Source: Parelaphostrongylus tenuis
Taxonomy: Eukaryota > Nematoda > Chromadorea > Rhabditida > Metastrongylidae
Length of the DNA stretch: 64,000 bases
Reading direction: 5' to 3'
Assembly (NCBI GenBank): GCA_019055375.1
Contig: JAHQIW010005239.1
Location: forward strand, 1-64,000
The position numbers and the translations under genes were made by a program. This document shows positions 1 to 11,421 of the stretch, piece by piece (within the stretch, counting starts at the first letter, position 1; each line of letters begins with the position of its first letter). The notes under the pieces are model-generated. The model made no database searches. It was not told where the DNA came from and saw only the letters and a list, made by a program, of their open reading frames with translations.

Positions 1-253
1 ACCCATCCACAGACCTTGCAGGGTCAGAAGGCTTGGTATGGTGTGTTATTTCAGTTTCGCAACAGTTCCAAAACAAAGTACACGTTGAAATTATGTGCAC
101 AATTTAAACGAAAGCAGTTCATTTATTGACGTGCCTTGCTCCATGTTAGAGTTTATAAGTAGCTGATTTACCAGCAAAGCAACATCAGTTATTGAAATGT
201 TTTCTGAAAAAGTTTCCTCGTATGTTCTTGTTTGAAATTTACCCGGTTATAGC
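1..253. repeat. Left terminal inverted repeat of T1
   Basis: Matches the reverse complement of 3905-4226 by eye, apart from an internal gap of about 75 bases in the left copy after GGTTTGGT near position 42. Homology to T2 continues inward to about 815. Confidence 0.75.
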
Positions 254-815
254 AATATCTTCAAGAACAGAATCCTTCCTCTGAGAAATTGATTGTCGCC
301 ATCTCTGTGGGGATATCTGTGGATTTGAACTCATAGTATTTGCAAAGCAGATCCTAAAATGAACGTATGCATGGATCAGAAATGATTACCTGCTATACCG
401 GACGGCAATTATAAGTTCTATACACGTAATGCAAAAGACGATCTATGCAGCCGTGATGGTTAAGAAATATGCGAGAAGAGAAGAAGAGTTCGAAGGATAA
501 AGAATTAGTTAGTCAAATTAAGATTTCAAAAGTCCATGGTGTCATTTATTAACGGAAAACTAAAAAATGAAACCGACCTTCTTTGAACAGTGTACACTTC
601 AATATGAGAACGCGGCGTCCATTTATATGCTAAAGTGATAGTACTATCAGTATCAATTGCATTGTTGACATAATTGAATCCTGTAGAACCTGTTGGAATT
701 TGTAAATTGAACGCTCAGAATCATACTTCGCCATTTGACAAGCTTTTTAATAGATATTTCTCGCTCAATGATATTCTGATAAGGATGTAACATGTTTTAA
801 GTCATTAAGTTCTAT

Positions 816-863
816 GTGCTATACAGGCGCCTGTTTCGTCCTACCGGGACTCATCAGTAGCGC
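816..863 (-). ncRNA. Hammerhead ribozyme A1 (type I, T element)
   Basis: On the minus strand the conserved core CUGATGA lies at 857-851 and GAAA at 837-834. Stem II is GTCC/GGAC (4 bp). Stem III sits in the 12-base palindrome ACAGGCGCCTGT (834-823). The expected cleavage base H17 is A (position 822), so cleavage would fall between 822 and 821. Stem I (863-858 with 821-816) pairs 5 of 6. All invariant core bases are present. Confidence 0.8.
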
Positions 864-926
864 GGTCCTCGGTTCAGCCGATTCTTAAGAGAGTATAGCC
901 TTGGTGGATCTGCTGAACCGAGGACG

Positions 927-974
927 GTGCTACTGATGAGTCCCAGTAGGATGAAACAGACGCCTGTATTGCAC
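927..974 (+). ncRNA. Hammerhead ribozyme A2 (type I, facing A1)
   Basis: Plus-strand core CTGATGA at 933-939 and GAAA at 953-956. Stem II GTCC/GGAT closes with one G-U pair. Stem III is ACAG/CTGT with loop ACGC, H17 is A968, and cleavage is expected between 968 and 969. Stem I (927-932 with 969-974) pairs 5 of 6. It is the inverted partner of the minus-strand ribozyme at 816-863, so the region 811-985 is a palindrome with a ribozyme on each strand. Confidence 0.8.
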
Positions 975-984
975 ATAGAACTCG

Positions 985-2870
985 ATGAAAAACCTGCTAT
1001 ATAATGAACACTTAGAGTTTGACGTTTACAACCTAACAAATTACTTTAGAAAGCAGTTTATTAATTACACAGGGAGATCTCGCTCTGATATTCGATGTAA
1101 TCATCTTCATTGCATAAGCCAAGAATGTCGAAAACTATAGTATTCGCTTCTGTTTGAGATTGGAAAACTACTACAAGAAAATCTTAGAACGGCTAAAATG
1201 ACTAAATGAGATTATATTTGCATCAACTCATGCTGGCCCGACATCACCTCTTGAATGAGCAGACATTAGTTTACTACGTACTCAAACTGTATTCTGAGTC
1301 AAAATGTTATGACATCCATTCGCTTTATAATCTTTTCAAATTGAAAAATCTGATGTGTTATACAACCACAAAGACTCAAAAATATGACTAATATTCGGAA
1401 CTTCAGATGAGCCTCAATCCTACAATTATCCTTTCTGAGGCTCACGTACTGTCTGTTACACCAACCGAGCTGAGAGTGATGGTTTGAATTTGCAGCTCAC
1501 TTGGAGTTTCGGGTTTTGATCATATCCTAACATTCCTATAAGATGTTCTCCGAGTGTCAACGAAGATTATACTATATGAGCAAGAAAGCAGTTCCATAAC
1601 TCTGGCGTGCATCGTTTGGTGTTCAAGACACTGGGGTCCGTATGGACATTTTACAATCCGCAGATATTGTAATCACGGTTTTGTGAAGCTATTTTCCACA
1701 GACTTTTGAGCCTTCTAATCACAATTCTCATTTAGTGGACCAAGGAGTGAAACGACGATTTCAAGAAATTAGTTTGCTGCTCTAAACTCGACAAATGCAG
1801 TGAAAAATTAAAGGCTTCAACACGCCAGCCAGGGACAATGTGAATCATTAGTCGCTTATCTGTTGGGAACAGATCACGTCTACTTGAACGCTCATTGCAG
1901 TGATTTACGAGTATGGGCCGATTGTTATTGCTGGCGAGTCCTTTCATTGTTGCCTAGTATCTAATCGGTAAATGAAATAAATAAATTTTTAAGACCGACT
2001 ACCCGATAGTCTCATCATGCGTTAATAATTCCTAGTTTGCTTCTAAAAACATATACTAGGTATTACATTATATTTCAATATAATAGCCAAGTTTTCGGCA
2101 GTTTCCTTTCTTCAAAGCCTGCAATGGTAAAGTTGTCTACAATTCAGTCAGTCAAACACCGCCATTACTCTTCTAGAAAGGTCAACACACTCAGATATCA
2201 ATCGCATCGAGCACAAAATTAACTCGCAGCATATTCACTGCTTTTCTACATGCACTCCACTGAATGTTCCAGGTGAAGATTATCGGAAGTAGATCATGTA
2301 GGCTTGTGACGCACACCAACCTATCAAAACAACATTCTTGTATACTGTCTCATATAACGAGTAATAACGAGACATTTCTCCCTGCAGTTCGAACTATAAT
2401 TGTTCGTGTTAACGAAAATCGCTTCCAAAATCTTCCGCTTTAATGTTCCATGCTCCTGCGCATGGATGGTAAGTCATATGTCAAAATCTACCTATTTCAT
2501 CATGCCTCTGTGCTCTATGTGTGTCTAGGAGTGTATTTCGTCTAATTTGACGCTTGTTAGCTTCTATGAGGGCCTAGAGAGGACTACTCTTCTCGCCAAT
2601 ATAGTTATGACCGCACGTAAGAGATTTGGTCAACTCTTCCTAAGCTCATGCAATCACCTTCATTTTGGCTTGAGCAGTTATTATGAGAAATACTTGATTT
2701 TGAGCGTGTCCTCAAGAAAACAATCGAAACAAAAGGTGAGTTATTTTAAAAATACCAGCCAAGAGCAATCGAGTGCCAAACACTGTCGATCTAGTGATTT
2801 ATTTCACATGACGGTCATTGTCTAAATCGTTAGTCGTCGCGTTCTCTTTGGATATTGGCTGAAGACGAAG
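985..2870. other. Body of T1, no gene recognised
   Basis: The only open frames are short. The whole stretch is repeated in reverse orientation in T2 (about 26930-28740), including a 60-70 codon frame at 1732-1947 (minus) conserved at 27809-28000 (plus). I do not recognise any domain. Confidence 0.6.
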
Positions 2871-2875
2871 GGCCT

Positions 2876-2918
2876 GCCCAAGTAACTAGGCTGCGAGGCC
2901 GAAATACGAGTAGCGGGT
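2876..2918 (+). ncRNA. Degenerate hammerhead-like remnant (B/C family)
   Basis: Aligns with the B/C hammerhead unit: GCCC at 2876, a stem II-like GGC/GCC, then GAAA at 2901-2904, GCGGG of stem I, and the shared tail TGTACAAGAGCC. The catalytic CTGANGA has decayed to a non-functional sequence (GTAACTA), so this should not cleave. Confidence 0.5.
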
Positions 2919-3904
2919 TGTACAAGAGCCTGTAACTGACCACATGACTTGTTGTGTTTTTCAGTGTAGTCTTAAGCGAACGCACAAAACAAACCTTTCA
3001 CAATGATAAACTTGCTTTAAAATAAAAAAAAACAACTATAAAAGTACGCAAAGCGACAATTTAAGGCTGGGACAATGGACTAATCTTGTCAAAAAGCAAA
3101 GAGCAGTCCCCATTTCTCATATTACAGCGCAATAAGAGGATTTTCCTATGAATGAAGTTCAGTGCAAGAATCTTAAGCTAATGATTGATTATTGATGATC
3201 TAGTTAAAATATCTTCTAGGCAAAAAAGGCAAGGAAACACGAGCACATTTCACAAAATGTAACTGCAGTTCGAACAAATCGTAGTAAAAGTAGAAATTTC
3301 TCATGAAACTAGGTGCTTTTTTCCATAAAGACAAGTTTACAGATATCACTCCAATAATATCCAAGACCTAACGGCGATAATGTTTTTTTTAAATCAAATT
3401 TCGATATGAAAAAACTCAAATGTCTTTAATGGTCGAAAAAATGACCTCTGATTGCAGAACGTTATCTTTTTTCAGTTAGTAAAACGTACTATAGAAGTCC
3501 TTTTGCAAAGCAAACTCAGTATGGAAGTCGATATTACAGAAGCTATCAAACGAGTGCAAAAACGTGCATAAAAAGGATGAAGAGTTTGTAATATAACAGT
3601 TGAAAATATGTTCCTTTCATGACAATGTGGGCTTCTTATTGAAACATGGAAGATTTTCTAAGCATGAAGGTTCTCTTTACTATGAATCTCTTCATCGAAG
3701 TTTCATTGCTGACATTTCACCAAAATCAAGCAACGGAATGATCATTCATAATCTGGCAAAAAAAGCTCTGGTACTTATATTTTAGACTGCGACTGATATT
3801 AAAACTAATCGCTTTTGACCACTTTTTTATAGACACTGCTCGCTTAATGGAAATCTGATAAGGATATGACATGTTTTAAGCCATCGAGTTCTATGTGCTA
3901 CAGG

Positions 3905-4226
3905 GTAAATTTCAGTCAAGAAAATGCAAGAAAACTTTTTCAGAAAACATTTCATCAACTGATGTTGCTCTGCTGTTAAATCAGCTACTTATAAACATTA
4001 ACATGGAGCAAGGCACGTCAATAAATGAACTGCTTTCGTTTAAATTGTGCATATAAATTCAACGTGTACTTTGTTTTGGAACTATTGCGAAACTGAAATA
4101 ACACACCATATGATAATGCATATTAGCACAGTGGTTTGAGTTGTGCTATTGCTCACACGTTAGTACTGAATGCGATCCCGCGCCCCGCTTTACCAAACCT
4201 AGCCCTACAAGGTCTGTGGATGGGTA
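3905..4226. repeat. Right terminal inverted repeat of T1, with tRNA-like insert
   Basis: Inverted copy of 1-253. Between about 4112 and 4195 it contains extra sequence absent from the left end, with a degenerate A-box-like AGCACAGTGGTT and a B-box-like TGCGATCCCGCG, possibly a tRNA-derived remnant. Confidence 0.65.
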
Positions 4227-4424
4227 CTAGGCTTGTATGGATAGCAGCACTGACTAGACATATTAGTAAGCAGTGATCTCAAGAAATTAGTCCATCGCGC
4301 TAAAACTGATTGTTGATTACTAAATCAATACTGAATTCAATGCCTAATTTAATCGCACTATGATCGGTTTATCGCCAATGTGATGCTGTAGAGGAATTTT
4401 ACAAAACAAGCTAGTTTTTTATAG

Positions 4425-4707
4425 CAGCACACCTGCCCCGCTGGTTACACCGGAACCAAAGGAAATTGATTCCAACGTAAGCGAGGAGCTGCACGCAGCA
4501 TTATGCGAATTAGCAGAGGTGAATTTCGCTTTGATTAAGTCTCATTCAAGCGATCAAGGAGATGTCCAAATAACTTTTTTTAAGGTTCAGTTGTCGTTAC
4601 GATTATCCAGGAGTGATTGCGCCTCATTACGAAAAACAAATAAGAGATTGGAAGCGGATTTGAAAATAACACAAAATCAAGTACAATTCTCTCGAGAAGG
4701 AAAATCA
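4425..4707 (+). pseudogene. Cytospin/SPECC1-like gene fragment, two coiled-coil exons (left copy)
   Basis: Exon one runs 4425-4518 (acceptor TTTTTATAG, donor GAG/GTGAAT) and encodes an acidic linker ending in a LCELAE-type heptad. A 66-base intron ends in TTTTTTTAAG, and exon two (4585-4707, donor TCA/GTAAGG) encodes a Leu/Lys/Asp-rich coiled-coil segment. The phases join cleanly. Together with the coiled-coil and calponin-homology exons at 11422-13855 this resembles the cytospin (SPECC1/SPECC1L) architecture, a cytoskeletal crosslinker. The equivalent exons occur inverted at 24390-24691. The identification rests mainly on the downstream CH domain. Whether this copy is expressed is unknown, and the intron to the next exon is loaded with transposons. 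Confidence 0.5.
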
Positions 4708-4879
4708 GTAAGGAGGAATACAGCTGGCAGCACTTCTTTGAGCCCTAGTTATGTTATGTCTACCTGCATGATTTTAACATATCGTTTCTGCATTCTATAC
4801 AACGTTACATGATTGGCGAAAACTTGGATTTTGACCTACAAAATTGCAGTTTGGTCAAACGGGGGTATAAAAGGATAAA

Positions 4880-5165
4880 TGATAAAGCTCTCGGCGTTGA
4901 TCAATCCCTGAGGGATGCGCCATGCATTCAACTTCAATTTTTAACTTCGTTTGAGGTGAATGAATGCACATCTGGCCTTTGCAATGACTCGCGGTGGCCT
5001 CCCGCTGAACCGAGTCAGTGCTGCTTATCCTCCCAGACAGGTCTTAGACCAATTTACCGACCTCGGTGGGATGGATGGTTTGGTGAGCCATGAGCGCGAG
5101 ATCGAACCATTGACCTCGTGTGCGACGAAGGGCACCTCTAACCACTGCGCCACAAACGGGGGTAT
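4880..5165 (-). repeat. tRNA-derived SINE
   Basis: On the minus strand the head near 5155-5085 has an A box (TGGCGCAGTGGTTAG, near 5150) and a B box (GGTTCGATC, near 5105), as in a tRNA, followed by a ~200-base body shared with copies at 61690-61975 and 62320-62590 and with partial copies near 35200, 44190, 49100 and 58050. Confidence 0.65.
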
Positions 5166-5169
5166 AGTA

Positions 5170-5940
5170 CACAAAAATCCTTTCTCAATGTTTCGGAGTG
5201 GCGTCTGCTGTTACCTTCCCAGTGAGTAAAAATGATGAATTTATGATTTATAGGTGAACGCGATGAGCCTAATCGTTATTTTATGTAGCATATGTTAAAT
5301 AGTTAGATAAACACGGACTAAGAGCTATCATTTATATATCATAAGATGCAAATGAATTCAAAGAAAAAATGCGATGTTTACGTGCTGTGCTGACATGCAT
5401 CGTCGACATGCGCTTAGACGTTGTATCTGAGCTAGACCTACACGGATTCTATTCGAAATACCGAGATTATCAATAGCATACAATGAGGCAGTTAGGCTAT
5501 CAATAGAACACAGTTTTCGTGCAACAAATATGTTTAAATATACTGAATTATGAGACATATCGGAGTTACGAAATAGAATTATTTCTAAGTGAAACAATGA
5601 TTTTTTGCTCTGGGCAGTGCAGAGTGTATGATCGCTTAAAATTTACCTCTCTACCCCTATCCAATATTTGACAGTCACTCCCAAACTTATTAAAGAAGGC
5701 AGCTGAACGTGCTGTACGCTGTACGAATTGCAAGTGGCGCGATTTTCATTATTTGATTGCTTTTCTCTCAAGGTTCAAAAGAAAATCCAACATTTTTTCC
5801 TAAGTTTTATATTTTTCTATACACTCTCCCATAAACTGATACACATAAAACATTTGTGTATGAATGGAAAACGCTCGTGTTCGATGCGGTCATGATGCTC
5901 GCGGTATTTCAACTTTAATAAGTTGTACAAAGGGTAATAT
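5170..5940. other. Unassigned sequence
   Basis: No convincing exon, transposon end or RNA gene seen. This stretch is absent from the other arm of the palindrome. Confidence 0.4.
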
Positions 5941-6544
5941 TGCATGAATTGTTTGCATTTAGCATCCTCTCGTCTCTATAACTCAAAAAGTTATCGTAGT
6001 AAGTAAAGACCAAGAAACGAATCGCTAGTGATGAACGATGCTGCTCACTGCATTCTATATCAGTCCATCGATACCTTTGAAGGGATTTTTCCTCATTTTT
6101 TGGTATAGGTTCATGGGCAGTCATTGCTGTATTGTTGAATAAATAACAAACTCTCAAAGAAAGATGCTCGGCGCGGCTTTACGCAGCGTTGATCTCCCAC
6201 CCCGACACTCTCCGGCAGACAACAGCAGGTTTCACGGAGCGCCTCAAGCAGGCTCGGTGAAAACCTGGCTTCGACGTCCGTAAAAAGGGAAAATTTTTAA
6301 TCAAGCGATAAAGCAGAGAAGAGGAATAGAATGCTAAAAATTCTGGAACTAGCACAGCAAAAAAAACTGTGATACGGGTTAAATAGTATAAAATTTCCAC
6401 TAGAATTTCAGCATAGTCACTTTTTTCTGCACTATAAACATATAGGCAACTCGTAACGACTTTTACCAGAAAACATGCGAGCGATTTCAGATCCTCTACG
6501 CATTTCTTATTATTCAAATGTCTTTAAAGTGATTTTCTTCACCT

Positions 6545-7700
6545 CGACCATTTTTCAGCTTCGCAAAAGGCCTCAGTGTGGCGGCGTCCAAATTGTTTTG
6601 ACGTTTTGTCATACTTCGGAAAGTTCCTGATTCGTCTTTTACTTGCGATGAATATCCTCCATCATTTACGCCAAAGTGTTTCATGCAAGAGGCGCAAATA
6701 TTTGCATACGGTGATTAAGCATGCAACCTTAGACGCTGTGAGCAAAAGCTTGTTTGAAGAAGCATTTTTGGGAAAAAGATTTTATCATATGGGCAGATGA
6801 AGGATTAGGTCCTACTCGATCGCTTGCTGACAAACAATAATGATGAGGAGGTCGGTGACAAAGCTGATGACAGCATGAAAAGCAGTGCACTCGTCACGAG
6901 TGTTGTCTTTGGAGATAGTAGCTTAGACAACGAAGAACAGTGTGCAACGGATAATAAAGAGAACATGGCGAGTGGTCAAAGAAAGTACCGTCGCAGAGTC
7001 CTACACTTTGGTGAGCTGCACGATATTTACGGTGACGTATTACTGACGTACCAAGAACCATTCAACGTGTATGAAAAATTTGTGATCGATCTTTAAGAGT
7101 ATATTGCAGAATGGACAAATCAATGGCAATCAGAGCAAAGCTGGGTGAAGAAAGGTGAACGTCGAAGAAGTGAAAATTTGTCGTTTTGTGCATTCAAACG
7201 AGTATTGTACAATTGTTACATATAAGACATTACTGAAGCGATACCTGATCTATACTAATTTCAAAAAAATGTCCGCTTGGGGAGAGAATGCATTTTGCCA
7301 ATAACTCTCGCAAAGGGCACACACGGAATAAAGCTGTTGAAAATGTGAGGTGATGGTGGGTACACCTGCGAAGTGATGATTTATGCAGGTGTACTCAGAG
7401 GTCTTAGCCAGTCGAACGTCTCACAGATATTGTTGCGATAAGCTTAATGGACGCCATTCTAGACAAAGGAAGACACCTATATTTCAACGATTGGTACACT
7501 ACCGTTCTTCTACTAAGGAGTTTACTACAAAGAAAAGCAGTTGAAAACTTAGATGTTGGTTAAGCTCGAGGGAGTGTGCTATAAGGACGGCTACTAAGTG
7601 CAGTCAGTGTCAAAAGTCTGTTTCTTTGGAATATATTAGCACGCTTATAAAAAATATAACCTTTGCAGCTCCGTTAGATATTTGAATCACGACTTGTAGG
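6545..7700 (+). pseudogene. piggyBac-type transposase, dead (left copy)
   Basis: Conceptual translation across several frames and stops gives piggyBac (DDE_Tnp_1_7) hallmarks. Near 7290-7400 is a region like KGTxGIKLxKM...GGYTCEVxIYAG, and near 7445-7520 one like MDAILDKGRHLYFNDWYTT, which corresponds to the conserved DKGRxLYxDNWYTS block just before the third catalytic region. Multiple in-frame stops and frameshifts (for example after the acidic linker ending at 7096) show it is inactive. The better preserved copy is inverted at 20020-21170. Confidence 0.65.
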
Positions 7701-9100
7701 AGGCTGAGGAAAATGTACCTTAACTACCGCAAAAAATTTGAAAATCCAAGTTCTCTCTGAACAAGAAAGGCAAATGAGAAATTGATCTCATTCGCTGAAG
7801 AGATTCTTTTCACAGAAGCGTTAATAACCATTCGGAAGATGAGAGTTTAAGCTATACCCAATCAGAGCAGATTTTTTCAAATACCTTTATAGAAGTGTAG
7901 GATTCAAATCAAAATCATGTTCCATAAAACCACGTGTTTTTTCTCTTATGTCGCTTATACTTCGTTGGAAAAACTCCTTCATTAGAGTGCTGGTTCTCGA
8001 ATTACACCAAAGAATTCAAAGAACTCAAAAATGTGTTTCCTTTTCAAAAAGTTCTCTTGATCTGTTGATCCCATCTGGTGTTTTGATTTGTGCTCTAAAC
8101 ATCACTGGACAGAGTTCTTTCTTTAGACTAGTAGTAATCAACTAATAGCGTAGCGTTTCTTAATTCTTGTGGTGTGCTTGTTTACGGGAAATAGAGTCTA
8201 GCTGGAAAAATAAGATCGAGTTTTACATTTTTCACAACGTTTATTACCGACTATGCGACAAGGCGAGATCCGTGGCCGGGGACATTGCAGGGGCGAGGCG
8301 AGGCAGGACGATCGATATACTGTTATTCACTTGAGAATTTTTCCCCGATTTAACTAAAAAGTCAAAATAAAATGGATTATTAGGATATTACGGAAGCTTC
8401 TGAAAAAAACTGATATGATGCTTTGCGGTTTCCATCGAATTTTATGCGTGATAAAAATGAGGGAGAAAGGCAAGTGTGGAACATACATTTTGATCTGGAT
8501 GCTACAGCGTTGTAAAGTAATGTTTTGGAAAACCGGCGACGCAAGGCTTTAGCCTAAACTTGTAGTTTTTGAATGGTTGCCGAAACTCCGACAAAACGTT
8601 CTTCTTTAGCAATTAAGGTCGGTTTTTCATTTGCCCCATCCTTATAAGATTAAATGAATTTTATGTTTGTTGCCTGCAGCATAGATTATTGTAAATCCAT
8701 AGAATCTCTAAAGAATATCACACCTCTCGTCTCAAGTGTTTCTTTTGACACCACGCTCAAATTTCAGTACGTCTAAGAATTATTTTTGACTCATGCATGT
8801 GGCCGAGTGTGCGACACTGCACGTTCGGATATTTTGTCACTTAGCGGTATGTGTGAATATTTTGTGTGAGGTTCGTCTATGTAGATAGATCTTTGAGGAA
8901 CTGATTAAACGGCAAGGGACCGTGTAAATGTCGAGGCTAAAAAGCCGAAACTTTTGTATTTTACTGCGCGCACTGTATGTGTCTTCATGATAGAACACAT
9001 GAATGACTCGAGGATAACTGTCAAGCCTATTTCAGAAACATTTTTTTTCATAAGAAACTCCCCGATAAGGTTAGTTATGGTGCATTAAATTTTGATTCAC
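7700..9100. other. Flank of piggyBac remnant, no gene recognised
   Basis: Repeated inverted at about 18620-20020. A short frame (7948-8145) is conserved in the other arm (19567-19875), where it extends the piggyBac-side frame, so the first few hundred bases may be transposase C-terminus. The remainder (8200-9100) shows nothing I recognise. Confidence 0.4.
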
Positions 9101-9109
9101 TCTTCGGAT

Positions 9110-9702
9110 AACAGATGAAGACTGTGGAGAAAATTGAGCATTGAGTTTTGATACGCTGTTGTTGAAAGCGAAAATTCTTGGCAAGAGATGCCGCTAAGGA
9201 GATTTGTGGCTCCAAAGGTGAGGGGAGTGTGACCCATGTGACTGCTGCAAAGTAGTATAACCGATTTTACAGTGGTGATCTCAGTGTCGTTCGTTTTCGA
9301 AAGCGCAAGCTATTTTAGCAAGACACTGCCAAACTTCACATCTCAGAGAAGAATAAGGAAAACTTTGATGAGTTGGAGAAAGTCGATGTATTGCCGCGCT
9401 CATTATACTATACAGATGTTGATCTGACTGATTGCGGTTATTTGCGCTTAGTGGGACGTTTCCTACGTGGATGTGGCGACTCGAGACACTTGACGATGTT
9501 GAAGAGGCACTTCAGGCGCTCTTTTTTTGATCACAGCCCAGAGAATGACGACTCTGAGATGATTTGCAGATTGTTTACAGAAGAACGAGGAATAATGATG
9601 ATCGTTATTTCGAAAAATAAATATTATGGCTTTTAAATTAAATCTATGTGTAAGCTTTAAATGTTCAGTTTGTGTTAGAGAACTTTTTCCTCAACCTAAT
9701 AT
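9110..9702 (+). mobile_element. Internally deleted mariner (left copy)
   Basis: Around 9190-9320 the translation resembles a mariner N-terminal helix-turn-helix (AKEIC...GEGSVTxxTAAKxxxRFYSGDLS). It jumps directly, from about 9373, to a C-terminal stretch like the third-Asp region and tail (VLPRSLYYTDVDLTD...FLRGCGDS). The catalytic centre between them is missing. A mariner-like end TTAGGTTGAGG, read on the minus strand, lies at about 9692-9702 next to TA. The inverted copy is at 18007-18620. Confidence 0.6.
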
Positions 9703-10719
9703 ATTACTGTTGATTGTTTTGAGTCCTAACATCTGCTGATTATGTAGAAGTGCAACTTCTATGCATGAAAACTAAATTGTTGACCGTTGGGAATAGTTTT
9801 GGTTTCCTCTCTTCTGCTTTTTGCTGAATAGCTATTGAAAATAGATAGTTTACAGCATCAGTGGAATGTTATAGAAATTTAGCTCAGCAGTATTCAATTT
9901 TTCCAAAGATCTACTCCACACAAGAGTGAATACGCGCTTGTTCTACGCTTATTCTAGCATCATGCTTAAAAAGTCCCCATAAAAGTCTTCCTCAATAGCT
10001 CGACACTCTCAGATATATGTTTTTGAGTTACAATTATGCAACATTGACAGTAACAAACATATCCTTTTGTTATTAGAAGTAGAGATTCTTCATTAAATGA
10101 GTCATAATTTCAAGATGTATGATCGTTCTATGTACTGAAAATGCCTTTATGTTAGCACTGTGAATTGAAACAGCGTGCTAAGTATTTCGGAGTAAAAAGA
10201 AATATTCCCTTCGTAGGCACAACGCGCTGAGAAAGCGCTTTTAAAAATCAGGTACCAAAATCTGCGATACTCAAGCTAATCAATGACCACAGAAAGGCTA
10301 GTGGAAAAGCTCTGCTCATTAGAAGCATCAAGCAAATGTTAGTAAATTGAACTCAGCAATCGCTCCAAAGCGGAACAATCACTTCGTACTTACAACTCAA
10401 CGACAAGGCCCTACTAAAAGCCAAACACATCATGAAACTCTATTTTTACTATACTGTCAAAAGACCACGGAAATCCTTTCAAAAATCTGTGCACGGAGTA
10501 ATAATTACGGAAAATTTCGTGTATTTGAGTTGTACACTTTGCCCTATAGTTGTTATCTGATCATAATCTTTTTTTGACGATCAAGAACTGCGATGGAAGG
10601 AAGGATTTGCGGAGCAATGACAAGCATCAGATAACCTCCATGCTTATCAAAAGAATATTAAACCTTCTTATGTGAAATTTTTCCTCTGAAACCTAGATAT
10701 TATTCGTACTTATTTTCAC
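9703..10719. other. Unassigned sequence between two mariners
   Basis: Repeated inverted at about 16990-18006. A 76-codon frame at 10347 is conserved in both arms but has no recognisable domain, and conservation is explained by the shared duplication. Confidence 0.4.
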
Positions 10720-11163
10720 TTTGTTTAAAGAGAAGCATTCCGCTGTGGTCAACGAAAAGCGCGTTTTGATGCAGCTAGACAAATCCTCACCGCACACTGT
10801 CAACAAAAACCAAAGACAGTTTGATGAACTGAATAGAGTCGAAAACCTGCCGCATCCCGCCTACACTCCATATTGCGTTCCATCCGACATTGGCCTTTTC
10901 CGATCAATGCAATAGTTTTTGAAGAGTCGCCGTTTTGAATCGTTTGGTGCAGCTGATGGAGCACGTCAAGAGTTCTTCGACTCCAGTTCGAAAGAACGAT
11001 ACTTCGATCAGATCCAGAACTTAGCGGACCGCTGGCAAAAAGTCATATAAAATGATGGCATTCATTTTTGAAAATAGTTAGCATTGTTTTTGCTTGAAAT
11101 TCGTGCATGAAGTGTCAGTTTTTCACAAGTGCCTCGGAACTTTATTTCCAACCTATTACGAAG
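10720..11163 (+). pseudogene. 5'-truncated mariner transposase (left copy)
   Basis: Encodes the C-terminal catalytic part of a mariner transposase: a motif like PHTVNKN, then LPHPAYTPYCVPSDIGLFRS (normally LPHPPYSPDLAPSDxxLFR, with the third catalytic Asp present), and after a stop a tail ending in FFDSS...YFDQIQNL...RWQKV. A terminal inverted repeat-like end (AACTTTATTTCCAACCTA) closes at about 11163. The N-terminal DNA-binding half and first catalytic Asp are absent, so it is inactive. Confidence 0.7.
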
Positions 11164-11421
11164 CTGTGGGATTGTAGTTTTATCTTTTATTCTTTTGAAG
11201 AGATTTCAAAGCAAACACTAACACAAACACTCTTATCAATTTAGCAGTAACAATAATATAACCTATTCGTAAAAATTTGATCGCGATTGCGGGTAACTGA
11301 CAAACTCAGTTGCACACGCATACTGAATGCACTGCAGCTTTGTCGTGTATCTATTCATAAGCTACAGAAGTTGAAATTCTGGAATGTTTTTGAAATATTC
11401 TTGTTAGTTTACTCACTGCAG

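Larger units (their letters stand above)
1..4226. mobile_element. T1: DNA element with long terminal inverted repeats and embedded hammerhead pair
   Basis: The first ~250 bases reappear inverted at 3905-4226, so both ends are terminal inverted repeats; the outermost bases are CCCATCCACAGACC. The right repeat carries about 75 bases that the left lacks. An inverted relative (T2) lies at 24893-28876, and comparison with it suggests the original terminal repeats were ~1 kb and included the hammerhead palindrome at 811-985; T1 has lost that part at its right end (the stub GTGCTACAGGG remains near 3896). I find no intact transposase in the body, so this is probably non-autonomous or decayed. The left flank is outside the window, so a target-site duplication cannot be tested. 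Confidence 0.75.
1..11230. repeat. Left arm of giant palindrome
   Basis: Inverted relative of 16480-28876. Matching blocks by eye: 1-4226 with 24893-28876, 4227-4800 with 24300-24892, and about 5945-11230 with 16480-21785. The stretch 4800-5945 has no match in the other arm (there 21790-24300 sits instead). Divergence is visible throughout, with many substitutions and small indels, so the duplication is not recent. Confidence 0.8.

Noticed and set aside
5085..5160. Functional tRNA gene
   Set aside because: A and B boxes exist but there is no proper acceptor stem or anticodon arm, and the same head sits on a common repeated body, so it is a SINE.
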